The notes: generated from the letters alone by a model not told the origin. DNA of 64,000 nt from Pseudomonas mandelii (GCF_006438925.1 NZ_RCZA01000009.1:124300-188299), one strand, 5' to 3'; positions 15,451 to 25,146 are shown, counted from the first letter of the stretch. Numbers and translations are program-made.

Positions 15451-18057
15451 TTAGCTGGCGACGATATTGACCAGTTTCCCGGGCACTACGATCACTTTAC
15501 GAATAGTCAGGCCGTCGACAAAGCGCAGCACGTTCTCGTTGGCCCGTGCGGCTGCTTCGACTTCTTCACGGCTGGCGCTGGCGGGCATTTCGATGTGGCC
15601 GCGCAGCTTGCCGTTGACCTGAATCACCAGTTGCAGGCTGTCTTGCACCAGAGCACTTTCGTCCAGCACCGGCCAAGCTGCGTCGATCACCGGGTCAGCG
15701 TGACCCAGTTGATTCCACAGCTCGTGGCTGATGTGCGGCGTGATCGGAGCCAGCAGCAGCGTTACGGTTTCCAGACCTTCGTGAACCAGCGCGCGATCCT
15801 GTGCGGTGCCTTGCGGGGCTTTTTCCAGCACGTTCATCAGCGTCATCACCTGAGCGATGGCGGTGTTGAATTTGTGGTTCTGGCCGACGTCGTGGCTGGC
15901 CTGCTTGATGGCCTGGTGGATCGAACGGCGAATGGCTTTCTGCTCGTCATTCAGGCTGGCGACGTCCAGTTTGCCCGGCAGGCCCTGAGTGACGTGGGCT
16001 TGAGCCAGGCGCCAGACGCGCTTGAGGAAGCGGTGCGAACCTTCCACTCCGGAGTCGGACCATTCCGCGCTCATGTCGGGTGGCGAGGCGAACATCATGA
16101 ACAGGCGGCAGGTGTCTGCACCGAACTGGTCAATCATCGACTGAGGGTCAACGCCGTTGTTCTTCGACTTGGCCATCTTCTCGGTGCCGCCGATTTCCAC
16201 CGGCAGACCGTCCGCGATCAGCTTGGCGCTGATAACCTTGGCCTTGCTGTCGCGCTCGAGTTCGACGTCCGCCGGGTTGAACCAGGTGTAAGCACCATTG
16301 GCTTCGCGACGATAGTAAGTCTCGGCGATCACCATGCCCTGGGTCAGCAGGTTCTTGAACGGCTCGTTGGAGCTCACCAGGCCTTCGTCGCGCATCAGCT
16401 TGTGGAAGAAACGCGCGTAGAGCAGGTGAAGAATCGCGTGTTCGATACCGCCGATGTACTGATCAACCGGCAACCAATGGTCGGCCGCCGCTTTTTCCAC
16501 CAGACCGCCTTCATAGTGCGGGGAGGCGTAACGGGCGTAGTACCACGAGGACTCGACGAAGGTGTCCATGGTGTCGGTTTCACGCTTGGCCGGTGCGCCG
16601 CATTTCGGGCAGCTGCACTCGTAGAACTCAGGCATGCGTGCCAGTGGCGAACCAGCGCCGTCCGGTACGACATCTTCCGGCAGCACGACTGGCAACTGAT
16701 CTTCCGGGACCGGCACATCACCGCAGGTGTTGCAGTGGATGATCGGGATCGGGCAGCCCCAGTAGCGCTGACGGCTGATGCCCCAGTCGCGCAGACGGAA
16801 CTGAGTGCGCGAGGCACCGAGATTTTTCTTGATCAGCGCGACTTCAATGGCGTCGAAAGCGCCTTCGAAGTCGAGGCCGTCGAATTCTCCGGAGTTGATC
16901 AGCGTGCCGTGTTCGCCGTAAGCGTCCTGCCATGGAGCCGGGTTGGTGTCACCGGAACTGGTGCGCACCACGGACTTGATCGGCAGGTTGTACTTGGTGG
17001 CGAACTCGAAATCGCGTTCGTCGTGAGCCGGTACAGCCATGACCGCGCCGTCGCCGTAGTGCATCAGCACGTAGTTGGCGACCCATACCGGGAGTTTTTC
17101 ACCGGTCAGCGGGTGCTCGACGAACAGCGAGGTCGGCAGGCCTTTTTTCTCTTGGGTGGCGACGTCGGCTTCGGCGACGCTGCCGCCCTTGCATTCAGCG
17201 ATGAACGCTTGCAGCTCGGGGTTGTTCTGCGCGGCCAGTGCGGCCAAATGGTGTTCGGCGGCTACGGCAACGTAGGTCGCGCCCATCAGCGTGTCTGGAC
17301 GGGTGGTGAAGACTTTCAGCGCGCCAGTTTCGCCGATGGAATCGACGTTGTACGGGAACTGGACTTCCATGCCGCGGGATTTGCCGATCCAGTTGCGCTG
17401 CATGGTCTTGACCTGTTCAGGCCAGCCCGGCAGATCGTCGAGGCTCGACAGCAACTCATCCGCGTAAGCGGTGATCTTGAAGTAGTACATCGGAATTTCG
17501 CGCTTTTCGATCAGCGCGCCGGAACGCCAGCCGCGACCGTCGATCACCTGTTCGTTGGCCAGAACGGTCTGATCGACCGGGTCCCAGTTCACGGTGCCGC
17601 TTTTTTTGTAAATCACGCCTTTTTCGAACAGGCGAGTGAACAGCCATTGTTCCCAGCGGTAGTAATCAGGCTTGCAGGTGGTGACTTCGCGGGACCAGTC
17701 CACGGCGAGGCCCAGGCTGCGCAGCTGGGTTTTCATGTAAGCGATGTTTTCGTAGGTCCACTTGGCGGGCGCTACGTTGTTCTTCATCGCGGCGTTTTCC
17801 GCCGGCATGCCGAAGGCGTCCCAACCCATGGGTTGCAGGACGTTCTTGCCTTGCATGCGCTGGTAGCGGGAGATCACGTCGCCGATGGTGTAGTTGCGCA
17901 CGTGCCCCATGTGTAGCTTGCCGCTGGGGTAAGGGAACATCGACAGGCAGTAGAAAGTCTCCTTGCCTGGCTGTTCACTGACTTCAAAGGACTTTTGCTC
18001 GTCCCAGAACGACTGGGCGGCGGCTTCGATTTCACGGGGCTGATATTGTTCGTGCAT
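15451..18057 (-). CDS. leuS: leucyl-tRNA synthetase
   Basis: Class I aminoacyl-tRNA synthetase charging tRNA-Leu. 868 residues, near the bacterial norm. The HIGH-type motif is HMGH in GKLHMGHVRNY, the KMSKS loop is KMAKS in GGTEKMAKSKNNG, and a CP1 editing domain lies between. A zinc-type pair CSCPKCG is present about mid-protein. ATG 18057 is chosen because MHEQYQPREIEAAAQSFW is the usual N-terminus. First gene of leuS-lptE-holA; a 279-base gap upstream probably holds its promoter. Confidence 0.97.
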   Translation of the reverse strand: MHEQYQPREIEAAAQSFWDEQKSFEVSEQPGKETFYCLSMFPYPSGKLHMGHVRNYTIGDVISRYQRMQGKNVLQPMGWDAFGMPAENAAMKNNVAPAKWTYENIAYMKTQLRSLGLAVDWSREVTTCKPDYYRWEQWLFTRLFEKGVIYKKSGTVNWDPVDQTVLANEQVIDGRGWRSGALIEKREIPMYYFKITAYADELLSSLDDLPGWPEQVKTMQRNWIGKSRGMEVQFPYNVDSIGETGALKVFTTRPDTLMGATYVAVAAEHHLAALAAQNNPELQAFIAECKGGSVAEADVATQEKKGLPTSLFVEHPLTGEKLPVWVANYVLMHYGDGAVMAVPAHDERDFEFATKYNLPIKSVVRTSSGDTNPAPWQDAYGEHGTLINSGEFDGLDFEGAFDAIEVALIKKNLGASRTQFRLRDWGISRQRYWGCPIPIIHCNTCGDVPVPEDQLPVVLPEDVVPDGAGSPLARMPEFYECSCPKCGAPAKRETDTMDTFVESSWYYARYASPHYEGGLVEKAAADHWLPVDQYIGGIEHAILHLLYARFFHKLMRDEGLVSSNEPFKNLLTQGMVIAETYYRREANGAYTWFNPADVELERDSKAKVISAKLIADGLPVEIGGTEKMAKSKNNGVDPQSMIDQFGADTCRLFMMFASPPDMSAEWSDSGVEGSHRFLKRVWRLAQAHVTQGLPGKLDVASLNDEQKAIRRSIHQAIKQASHDVGQNHKFNTAIAQVMTLMNVLEKAPQGTAQDRALVHEGLETVTLLLAPITPHISHELWNQLGHADPVIDAAWPVLDESALVQDSLQLVIQVNGKLRGHIEMPASASREEVEAAARANENVLRFVDGLTIRKVIVVPGKLVNIVAS

Positions 18058-18336
18058 GGCTACTTTTGAACTGAATAGGGGTGGCCTAATCCTCTTCAAT
18101 GCAACGCTGGACGGTGATCACGCCAAATCGGCGTTTCGGTGCCCAGGCGAGCTGGAAGTGGAGTTACAGGAAGCGCCGTAGCATACATGACCGCACTCTA
18201 CCGAGGGAAACCCTGATTACTGCTGCGGGTCGCCCAAAAACCGCTGCGAGGGCCGTTGGTCGCAGCACTCAGCCGGTTTGTTCATGGAAGCTAAGCTCTA
18301 AATGGGGAGTGAGTCTTATCTTCAATGAGGTGATGG
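18058..18336. other. divergent intergenic region of leuS and the 18337 gene
   Basis: No gene supported. It must hold the leuS promoter on - and that of the small + gene. I see no convincing T-box-like or attenuator structure and no REP element. An open frame at 18099-18344 has no family features and no ribosome site and is not accepted. Confidence 0.5.
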
Positions 18337-18657
18337 ATGGTTGAGTCACGGCGAAAAGTTACAAAACCGGAGCTGTACGAAAGACTGATCGATCGTCTGG
18401 GGATGGCCCTGGACGCGGCAAAAACTGCTGACCGGTTACGCGATGAACGTCCACTGGAACTGGAATTGCGTGGCTTGAGCCCCGCAGAGTTTGCACTGGT
18501 CAAGGCGTATCTCGATCGCAGTGAACGTGAGACACACGGATGCTTGTCAGAAGCAGTGAAGCAACTCGACGCACCACGTTCGGCCAAGATCATCTGGCTC
18601 AAGGACAAGGTTCCCGGCAAGGACGCGGTAAAGGTCCGGTCTTTGCAATTCAAGTAA
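18337..18657 (+). CDS. conserved hypothetical protein
   Basis: A 106-residue, highly charged soluble protein that I do not recognise. It has no signal peptide or membrane segment and looks helical: a basic N-terminus, an E/R/L-rich middle (DRLRDERPLELELRGLSPA) and a basic C-terminus. ATG 18337 has AATGAGG six bases upstream, a good ribosome site. In this syntenic region P. aeruginosa also has a small unknown gene next to leuS. A YdcF-type gene follows about 100 bases downstream on the same strand. Function unknown. Confidence 0.7.
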   Translation: MVESRRKVTKPELYERLIDRLGMALDAAKTADRLRDERPLELELRGLSPAEFALVKAYLDRSERETHGCLSEAVKQLDAPRSAKIIWLKDKVPGKDAVKVRSLQFK

Positions 18658-18765
18658 GGACACTGGAAGTAATGTCTGATGTATTTGTGAAGCATAGTCC
18701 TTCCGTATTTGTTGTCGCATTGCGTCAACCCACTTAGGCTTCGGGCATCTTTTTGGAGATGCTCG

Positions 18766-19527
18766 ATGCCTTTTCGATATTTTGTTAAACAACTCCTGTT
18801 GCCGCCCGGCATTCTTTTGCTGCTGTTGGTGCTTGCCTGGTGGTTGCGTCGCTCAAGACCGCGTCTTGCCGGGTTGTGCTTTGCGCTGGGCGTGGGCGGC
18901 TTCTGGCTGATGAGCTTGCCGGTGGTGGTGCAGTGGGGCGCCAAGGCGCTGGAGCGTGAAGCGCCGCTGGCCCGCGACGATTGGGCAACGCTGAGTCAGC
19001 GCGCCGATGCGATCGTGGTGCTCGGTTCGGGGCGTGAGCGGGGTGATCTGGCATGGGGTGCTGACCAGCCAACGGGCGTAGGCCTGGAACGCGAGCGCTA
19101 TGCGGCGCGCCTGGCCAAGGCCTCCGGTTTGCCGATTCTGACCAGCGGAGGCCTGCATTACGGCACCCCGCCGACCGAAGCGAAGTTGATGGCGGACTCG
19201 TTGCTCGATGATTTCGGCATGGCAGTGCGCTGGCAAGAAGGGCGCAGCCGCACGACCTGGGAGAACGCGCAGTTCAGCGCCGAGGTATTGTTGCCGGAAG
19301 GGATCAAGCGCGTGGTCGTCGTGACTCAGGCCTGGCACATGCCGCGAGCGGTCTGGAGTTTCAAAAAGGCAGGATTTGAAGTGGTGTCAGCACCGGTGGG
19401 GTTTTTAGGCGTGGACAACGCCCGGCCACTGGGCGGCTGGATGCCGGAATTCAAGTCAATCTGGCAGAGCGGGCAGTTGTTGAATGAGGCGGTGGGGCAG
19501 ATCGGATATTCGATGTTTTACCGCTGA
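18766..19527 (+). CDS. YdcF/ElyC family envelope protein (DUF218)
   Basis: 253 residues: two N-terminal membrane segments (about 10-30 and 38-58), then a DUF218 domain with AIVVLGSGRERGD, ILTSGGLHYG, EGRSRTTWENAQFS and VVVVTQAWHMPRA. The E. coli relative ElyC (YcbC) affects peptidoglycan and enterobacterial antigen synthesis through the undecaprenyl carrier; which paralogue this equals cannot be decided from sequence alone. ATG 18766 is chosen because GGAGATGC lies upstream and the membrane segments follow. The stop TGA is directly followed by a family B REP element. Confidence 0.85.
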   Translation: MPFRYFVKQLLLPPGILLLLLVLAWWLRRSRPRLAGLCFALGVGGFWLMSLPVVVQWGAKALEREAPLARDDWATLSQRADAIVVLGSGRERGDLAWGADQPTGVGLERERYAARLAKASGLPILTSGGLHYGTPPTEAKLMADSLLDDFGMAVRWQEGRSRTTWENAQFSAEVLLPEGIKRVVVVTQAWHMPRAVWSFKKAGFEVVSAPVGFLGVDNARPLGGWMPEFKSIWQSGQLLNEAVGQIGYSMFYR

Positions 19528-19635
19528 AGATCAAAAAATCGCAGCCTCGTTTCACTCGACAGCTCCTACAGGGGATTGCGTACTCTGTAGGAGCTGTGTA
19601 GGAGCTGTCGAGTGAAACGAGGCTGCGATCTTTTT
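19528..19635. repeat. REP pair, family B, with internal duplication
   Basis: Left arm 19528-19569 starts at the base after the TGA of the YdcF-type gene; right arm 19587-19635. The right arm carries a tandem duplication of GTAGGAGCTGT (19587-19597 and 19598-19608). Sits between that gene and convergent lnt. Confidence 0.9.
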
Positions 19636-19651
19636 ACTGGCGCCGCAATAC

Positions 19652-21175
19652 CTAAACGGTCCTGGCCATCCGGCTAGCCACCAACGCCCAGCCAAACAAC
19701 AGCACGCAAACAATGATCAGCGGCCACGAACGCCATTGCAGATAAGGCGTCAGGTTGTGCATGGGCACCACTTCACCGTACAAAATGCCACGTTCAAACT
19801 GAGGGATCTGTACGGTGATCTGACCGAACGGGTTGATCAAACCGGTCACGCCGTTGTTGGTGGCGCGGATCATCCAGCGACCAGCCTCCAGCGCGCGCAT
19901 CTGCGCCATCTGTAAATGTTGCAGCGGACCGATGGATGTGCCGAACCAGGTGTCATTACTGATGGTCAGCAGCAGATCGCTACGCGCCGCAAGGCTGGCG
20001 GCGAATTCCGGGTAAACCACTTCGTAGCAGATGAACGGCGCAATCTGATAGCCCTTGGCTTGCAGCATCGGCTGATCGGCGGGACCGCGGGCAAAGTCCG
20101 ACATCGGCAGGTCGAAGAAGGCGATCAGTCCGCGCAGCACGTCCTGCAACGGAACATATTCGCCAAACGGCACCAGCTTCTGTTTGAGGTAAGTGCCATC
20201 GCCTTCGCCCGCCACGGTGATGCCGTTGTAGAAACGCTTCTGGTGATGGACTTCCTCGCGAATCGGTACGCCGGTAATCAGTGCGGACTTACGCTCTGCT
20301 GCGAAGCTTCCCATCATGTTCAGGTAGCCCTCGGCGGACTCCTTGAGCACCGGGATGGCCGTTTCCGGCCAGATCAGCAAGTCGACCCGTTTCGAGCTGA
20401 AACTCATGTCGCGGTACAGCGCCAATTGCGCGTTGAGCTGCGCCGGGTCCCACTTCATGCTCTGTTCGATGTTGCCCTGAATCGCCGCGACACTCAGCGG
20501 CGCACCCGCCGGGGTTGTCCAGGCGTGTTCCTTGAGCGCCATGCCGGCCACCCAAGGGCCGACCAGCAGCAACACACCCGCGGCGATGAAACCTTTGCGG
20601 CCGGTGCGCACCAGACGCAACGCGTTGTAGATCAGCGCGGCCGTCAGGGCCAGAGTGAAGGAAATCAGCCACATCCCGCCGAGCGGTGCGAGCCCGGCCA
20701 ACGGGCCGTCGAGCTGGCTGTAGCCGGAGTAAAGCCAGGGAAAACCAGTCAGGAACCAGCCGCGAAAGGCTTCCTGCCCGACCCACAACGCCGCAAACGC
20801 CAGGGCGTCGGCCAGCGGCGCTTCGTTACGGCGCAGCCAGCGCGCCCAGATCCAGGCGGGCAGGGCGAAGAACCAGGCAATTGCCGCCGTGAAGATCAGC
20901 ATCAGGAAACCGGCCAACAGCACCGAAGCGCCGCCGAAGTGGTGAATGCTGTAGTAGATCCAACTGGTGCCAGCGCCAAACAGGCCGAAACCGAAACACC
21001 AGCCACGGCCCAGGGCCTGACGGGGGTTCAGCTCGCGTAAGCCGGCATAGAAGAAACCGACCGCCAGCAGTGCCAATGGCCAGATATCGTACGGCGCCAA
21101 CGCCAGGGTGGTGATTGCACCGGCCACCACGGCCAGCAGGTTACCGGGCCAGCCGGGGCGGGTCAGACGATGCAT
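19652..21175 (-). CDS. lnt: apolipoprotein N-acyltransferase
   Basis: Inner-membrane enzyme that adds the third acyl chain to lipoproteins before Lol sorting. 507 residues: about six N-terminal membrane helices, then a periplasmic nitrilase-type domain with the catalytic glutamate in LIWPETAIPV, lysine in LKQKLVPFGEYVPL and cysteine in PFICYEVVYPE, and a last C-terminal helix. Last gene of the miaB-ybeZ-ybeY-corC-lnt arrangement, 14 bases after corC. The lipoproteins RlpA, LptE and the second MltB in this window would be its substrates. Confidence 0.95.
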   Translation of the reverse strand: MHRLTRPGWPGNLLAVVAGAITTLALAPYDIWPLALLAVGFFYAGLRELNPRQALGRGWCFGFGLFGAGTSWIYYSIHHFGGASVLLAGFLMLIFTAAIAWFFALPAWIWARWLRRNEAPLADALAFAALWVGQEAFRGWFLTGFPWLYSGYSQLDGPLAGLAPLGGMWLISFTLALTAALIYNALRLVRTGRKGFIAAGVLLLVGPWVAGMALKEHAWTTPAGAPLSVAAIQGNIEQSMKWDPAQLNAQLALYRDMSFSSKRVDLLIWPETAIPVLKESAEGYLNMMGSFAAERKSALITGVPIREEVHHQKRFYNGITVAGEGDGTYLKQKLVPFGEYVPLQDVLRGLIAFFDLPMSDFARGPADQPMLQAKGYQIAPFICYEVVYPEFAASLAARSDLLLTISNDTWFGTSIGPLQHLQMAQMRALEAGRWMIRATNNGVTGLINPFGQITVQIPQFERGILYGEVVPMHNLTPYLQWRSWPLIIVCVLLFGWALVASRMARTV

Positions 21176-21189
21176 TTCAATCCTTAGAA

Positions 21190-22029
21190 TTACCGGGCGA
21201 TAGGTGTCAGGCGCAGCAGATGAATCCGACGGCTGTCAGCGTTCAAAATGCGGAAGCGATAAGGGCCGATTTCAGTGATTTCGTTGCGCTTTGGCAGATG
21301 CCCGAACGCGCTCATCACCAGACCGCCGACAGTGTCGAATTCGTCATCGGAGAATTGGCTGTCGAAGAACTCGTTGAAGTTCTCGATCGGCGTCAGGGCC
21401 TTGATCAGGAAGTCACCGCTGGGCAGCGGCTTGATGTAGCTGTCTTCTTCGACGTCATGCTCGTCTTCGATGTCGCCGACGATCTGTTCCAGCACGTCTT
21501 CGATGGTCACCAGGCCCGCCACACCGCCGTATTCGTCGATGACGATGGCCATGTGGTTGTGGTTGGCGCGAAACTCGCGCAGCAGCACATTCAGACGCTT
21601 GGACTCGGGCACGAAGGTGGCCGGGCGCAGCAAGTCCTTGATGTTGAAGCTGTCGCCGTTCTCCTTGAGGATCAACGGCAGCAAGTCCTTGGCCAGCAAC
21701 ACGCCCATCACGTCATCGTGGCTTTCGCCGATCACCGGGTAGCGGGAGTGGGCCGAGTCGACCACGGCAGGCAGGAACTCGCGGGGTGTCTGGGTCGCCT
21801 TGATGCTGATCATCTGCGAGCGCGGGACCATGATGTCCCGTACTTGCAGGTCAGCAACCTGGATGGCGCCTTCGACGATGGCCAGCGCTTCGCTGTCCAG
21901 CAACTTGTTTTGGTGCGCATCGCGCAGCAGCTCCAGCAGCTCCTGGCGGTTCTTCGGCTCGTGGGCAAAAGCCTGGGTGAGCTTACCCAGCCATGACTTT
22001 TGCCCGTTGCTCGATCGATCTTCGCTCAT
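21190..22029 (-). CDS. corC: CorC/YbeX CBS-domain protein
   Basis: 279-residue soluble protein with two CBS domains (about 70-190, starting at VRDIMVPRSQM) and a C-terminal CorC_HlyC domain (about 205-275). The family was linked to magnesium and cobalt efflux; YbeX has more recently been tied to ribosome assembly and magnesium balance. It lacks the membrane domain of the CNNM/CorB group. Five bases after ybeY and 14 before lnt, as in the E. coli operon. Confidence 0.93.
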   Translation of the reverse strand: MSEDRSSNGQKSWLGKLTQAFAHEPKNRQELLELLRDAHQNKLLDSEALAIVEGAIQVADLQVRDIMVPRSQMISIKATQTPREFLPAVVDSAHSRYPVIGESHDDVMGVLLAKDLLPLILKENGDSFNIKDLLRPATFVPESKRLNVLLREFRANHNHMAIVIDEYGGVAGLVTIEDVLEQIVGDIEDEHDVEEDSYIKPLPSGDFLIKALTPIENFNEFFDSQFSDDEFDTVGGLVMSAFGHLPKRNEITEIGPYRFRILNADSRRIHLLRLTPIAR

Positions 22030-22034
22030 AGCGA

Positions 22035-22529
22035 TTACTCTGAATCCTTTGTTGTAACGATAGGGGATGTTTCGGTTTCGTCGTCCGCGTAAGGGTCGGG
22101 ATAGCCCAACTCTGCAAGCAACGTTCGTTCCAGTGCTTCCATTTCTTCGGCTTCATCGTCATCTATATGGTCGTAACCAAGCAGATGCAAGCAGCCGTGA
22201 ATGACCAGATGCGCCCAATGGGCATTAAGAGCTTTGCCTTGTTCGGCGGCTTCGCGCTCGACCACCGCCACGCAGATCACCAGATCGCCCAGCAGCGGGA
22301 TGTCGAGAAACTCGTCGGGCACATCGGCAGGAAACGACAAGACGTTAGTGGCGTAATCCTTTTGCCGCCAGGTGTGGTTCAGCTCGCGACCTTCCTCTTC
22401 ATCGACCAAACGGATGGTCATTTCGGAGTCGGCTGTGCGCTGGCGCAGCGCCAGTTCGCACCATTGGCGGAACTCGGCTTCGCTTGGGGCAGGCGCTTTG
22501 GTAGCCAGTTGCAGATCAAGCTCAAGCAT
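22035..22529 (-). CDS. ybeY: endoribonuclease YbeY (16S rRNA maturation)
   Basis: Zinc-dependent endoribonuclease needed for 16S rRNA 3' maturation and 70S quality control. 164 residues. The metal motif HGCLHLLGYDH with three histidines is intact, and NVLSFPADVP matches the family. The ATG 22529 overlaps the stop of ybeZ by eight bases, so translation is probably coupled. An acidic C-terminal tail of about 20 residues is longer than in E. coli. Confidence 0.95.
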   Translation of the reverse strand: MLELDLQLATKAPAPSEAEFRQWCELALRQRTADSEMTIRLVDEEEGRELNHTWRQKDYATNVLSFPADVPDEFLDIPLLGDLVICVAVVEREAAEQGKALNAHWAHLVIHGCLHLLGYDHIDDDEAEEMEALERTLLAELGYPDPYADDETETSPIVTTKDSE

Positions 22530-23526
22530 CGTGGCGTTTGTCCTTTGGCGCTTCGTCGGCGACCCGGTTTTCGAAGCGCTCGTAGGCTTCGACGATACGT
22601 TGCACCAGCGGATGGCGCACGACGTCCTTGGGCTTGAAGTGGGTGAAGCTGATCCCTGGCACGTCTTTGAGCACTTCGATCACATGGTGCAGCCCGGACT
22701 TGGTGCCTTTCGGCAGGTCGACCTGGGTGATGTCACCAGTGATGACTGCGGTAGAACCGAAGCCGATCCGGGTCAGGAACATCTTCATCTGCTCGACGGT
22801 GGTGTTCTGGCTTTCGTCGAGGATGATGAAACTGTTGTTCAAGGTGCGACCGCGCATGTAGGCCAGCGGCGCAACTTCGATCACCTGACGCTCGATCAGC
22901 TTGGCGACGTGTTCGAAGCCGAGCATTTCGTAGAGTGCGTCGTAGAGCGGGCGCAGGTACGGGTCGATCTTCTGCGACAAGTCACCGGGCAGGAAGCCGA
23001 GCTTTTCGCCCGCTTCAACCGCCGGACGTACCAGCAGGATGCGGCGAATCTGCTCGCGTTCCAGCGCGTCTACCGCGCAGGCAACGGCCAGATAGGTCTT
23101 GCCGGTACCGGCCGGGCCGATGCCGAAGTTGATGTCGTTACCGAGGATTTCCTTCACGTAGCGCAACTGATTCAAGCCGCGAGGGCGAATCATGCCTTTT
23201 TTGGTGCGTAGGGCGACGGAGGGTTCGGAGGGGGAGACGTTGTCCAGCTCTTCGACGGCCGATTCCTGCAGGAACAGGTGAACCATGTCCGGCGACAGTT
23301 CGGTACCCTTGGTTTCCCGGTACAGGCGGCGCAGGAGGTTTTCCGCGGAGGTGGTGTGCTTGGGCTCGCCGATCAGTTCGAACTGGTTTCCGCGGTTGCG
23401 GATCTCGATGGTCAGGCGCTGTTCGATCAAGCGCAGATGCTCGTCGAATTGCCCGCACAGATTGGCGAAGCGGCGAGCTTCAAAAGGCTCGAGGATAAAA
23501 CGATGTGGTTCTATGGGTGCGTTCAA
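22522..23526 (-). CDS. ybeZ: PhoH-like ATPase YbeZ
   Basis: Predicted cytosolic ATPase of the PhoH family and partner of YbeY in rRNA maturation. 334 residues with Walker A GPAGTGKTYLAV and Walker B FIILDESQNTT; an RNA-binding-like N-terminal domain precedes. The start is most likely TTG 23526 (LNAPIEPHRFILEPFEARRF): the frame runs further upstream, but there it reads through a REP element, which cannot be conserved protein. AGGGCGG lies about 11 bases upstream. The REP at 23631-23717 separates it from miaB. Confidence 0.93.
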   Translation of the reverse strand: MNAPIEPHRFILEPFEARRFANLCGQFDEHLRLIEQRLTIEIRNRGNQFELIGEPKHTTSAENLLRRLYRETKGTELSPDMVHLFLQESAVEELDNVSPSEPSVALRTKKGMIRPRGLNQLRYVKEILGNDINFGIGPAGTGKTYLAVACAVDALEREQIRRILLVRPAVEAGEKLGFLPGDLSQKIDPYLRPLYDALYEMLGFEHVAKLIERQVIEVAPLAYMRGRTLNNSFIILDESQNTTVEQMKMFLTRIGFGSTAVITGDITQVDLPKGTKSGLHHVIEVLKDVPGISFTHFKPKDVVRHPLVQRIVEAYERFENRVADEAPKDKRHDA

Positions 23527-23630
23527 GGTCGTATTTAGCCGCCCTGGGGCAATTAAGATGAAATCAAGGATAACGCCAGTGGCCTGGGTGCGAAAGCTCT
23601 TAAATAATCCAGCACCAAACACCGTTCCTT

Positions 23631-23717
23631 GTGGGAGCGAGCCTGCTCGCGAAGAGGGCATGTCAGTCGACATTAATGCAGCTGACACGCCGCCTTCGCG
23701 AGCAGGCTCGCTCCCAC
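23631..23717. repeat. REP pair, family A
   Basis: GTGGGAGCGAGCCTGCTCGC arm 23631-23654 and inverse arm 23694-23717, separated by about 40 bases. Lies between miaB and ybeZ, which otherwise would form one operon; it ends 10 bases from the miaB stop. Confidence 0.9.
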
Positions 23718-23727
23718 AGGGGGATAT

Positions 23728-25062
23728 TTAGTATTGCGTAATGAGCGAGCCCCGCAGCGAGTGCGGTTGTGCGGCGTCGATATGCACATCGGCGAACTGA
23801 CCAATCAACGTCGGATTGTCGCAGCGGAAATTGACGATGCGGTTATTCTCGGTCCGGCCTTGCAGTTCGCCGGGGTCTTTTTTCGAATAATCGGTCACCA
23901 GGATCCGCTGGATCGAACCTACCATTTGTCGGCTGATCTCGAAACCTTGCTGGTTCAGGCGATGTTGTAGGGCGTTCAGGCGTTCTTTTTTCAGCGCTTC
24001 CGGCGTTTCGTCGGCCAGATCGGCGGCTGGAGTGCCCGGGCGCTGGCTATAGACGAACGAGTAGGAGAAGTCGAAACCGACGTCTTCGATCAGCTTCATG
24101 GTCTGTTCAAAGTCTTTTTCGGTCTCGCCCGGGAAGCCGACGATGAAGTCCGAACTGATGCAGATCCCCGGCACGGCGGCACGCAGCTTGCGCAGTTTGG
24201 ATTTGTATTCCAGCGCGGTGTGGTTGCGTTTCATCGCCGCCAGGATTCGGTCCGAGCCCGACTGCACCGGCAAGTGCAGGTGTTTGACCAGTTCCGGCAC
24301 GTCGGCGTGGGCCTGGATCAGGCTGTCGGAGAACTCCAGCGGGTGTGAGGTGGTGTAACGGATGCGGTCGATGCCATCGACGGCGGCCACCACCCGGATC
24401 AGCTCGGCCAGGTCAGCCAAACGACCATCATGAGTGGTCCCGCGATAGCCATTGACGTTCTGCCCCAGCAGGGTCACTTCGCGCACGCCGTTTTCGGCCA
24501 GGTGCATGATCTCGGCGATCACGTCATCGAAGGGTCGGCTGACTTCTTCACCACGGGTGTAAGGCACCACGCAGAAGGTGCAGTACTTGCTGCAGCCTTC
24601 CATGACCGACACGTAGGCGCTTGGGCCATCGATGCGCGGCTCGGGCAAGTGGTCGAATTTTTCGATTTCCGGAAACGAGACGTCGACTTGCGGCAACTTG
24701 GTAGCGCGGGCGGCGTCGATCATTTCCGGCAGGCGGTGCAGGGTTTGCGGACCGAAGACCACGTCCACGTAAGGGGCGCGGTCGCGAATGGCAGCGCCTT
24801 CCTGGCTGGCCACGCAACCGCCGACGGCGATGACCATGTCCGGGTTGGCCAGTTTCAGTTCGCGCCAGCGGCCCAGTTGGGAGTACACACGGTCCTGGGC
24901 GCGTTCGCGGATCGAACAGGTATTGAGCAGGATCACGTCGGCATCTTCAGCGCGAGCGGTGACTTCCAGGGCTTGATGTTCACCCAGCAGATCAACCATG
25001 CGCGAGCTGTCGTACTCGTTCATCTGGCAACCGTGGGTTTCGATGTAAAGCTTCTTGGCCAT
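23728..25062 (-). CDS. miaB: tRNA-2-methylthio-N6-dimethylallyladenosine synthase
   Basis: Radical SAM methylthiotransferase that modifies A37 of tRNAs reading UNN codons. 444 residues. N-terminal UPF0004 domain with ETHGCQMN, GGCVASQEG and further cysteines for the auxiliary cluster, the radical SAM motif CSKYCTFC, and a C-terminal TRAM domain. ATG 25062 is chosen since MAKKLYIETHGCQMN is the usual start; in-frame ATG codons upstream give a longer frame without family support. Heads the miaB-ybeZ-ybeY-corC-lnt order, divergent from the DUF1820 gene. Confidence 0.95.
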   Translation of the reverse strand: MAKKLYIETHGCQMNEYDSSRMVDLLGEHQALEVTARAEDADVILLNTCSIRERAQDRVYSQLGRWRELKLANPDMVIAVGGCVASQEGAAIRDRAPYVDVVFGPQTLHRLPEMIDAARATKLPQVDVSFPEIEKFDHLPEPRIDGPSAYVSVMEGCSKYCTFCVVPYTRGEEVSRPFDDVIAEIMHLAENGVREVTLLGQNVNGYRGTTHDGRLADLAELIRVVAAVDGIDRIRYTTSHPLEFSDSLIQAHADVPELVKHLHLPVQSGSDRILAAMKRNHTALEYKSKLRKLRAAVPGICISSDFIVGFPGETEKDFEQTMKLIEDVGFDFSYSFVYSQRPGTPAADLADETPEALKKERLNALQHRLNQQGFEISRQMVGSIQRILVTDYSKKDPGELQGRTENNRIVNFRCDNPTLIGQFADVHIDAAQPHSLRGSLITQY

Positions 25063-25146
25063 GGACAGAGTCATCACGTGATTCAAAGAACCGCGCATTA
25101 TAGGGAACATGACCCAAGGTTCCTACCGCTGTGCGTCCGGTGGCTA

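Noticed and set aside
15241..17916. 891-residue open frame on + opposite leuS
   Set aside because: Shadow of the high-GC leuS gene: no family pattern, no ribosome site, and leuS is certain.
18099..18344. 81-residue frame in the leuS upstream region
   Set aside because: No ribosome site, no family features, and it overlaps the start of the real gene at 18337.
23527..23688. N-terminal extension of the ybeZ frame
   Set aside because: It translates a REP element and is out of the family; TTG 23526 gives the natural start.
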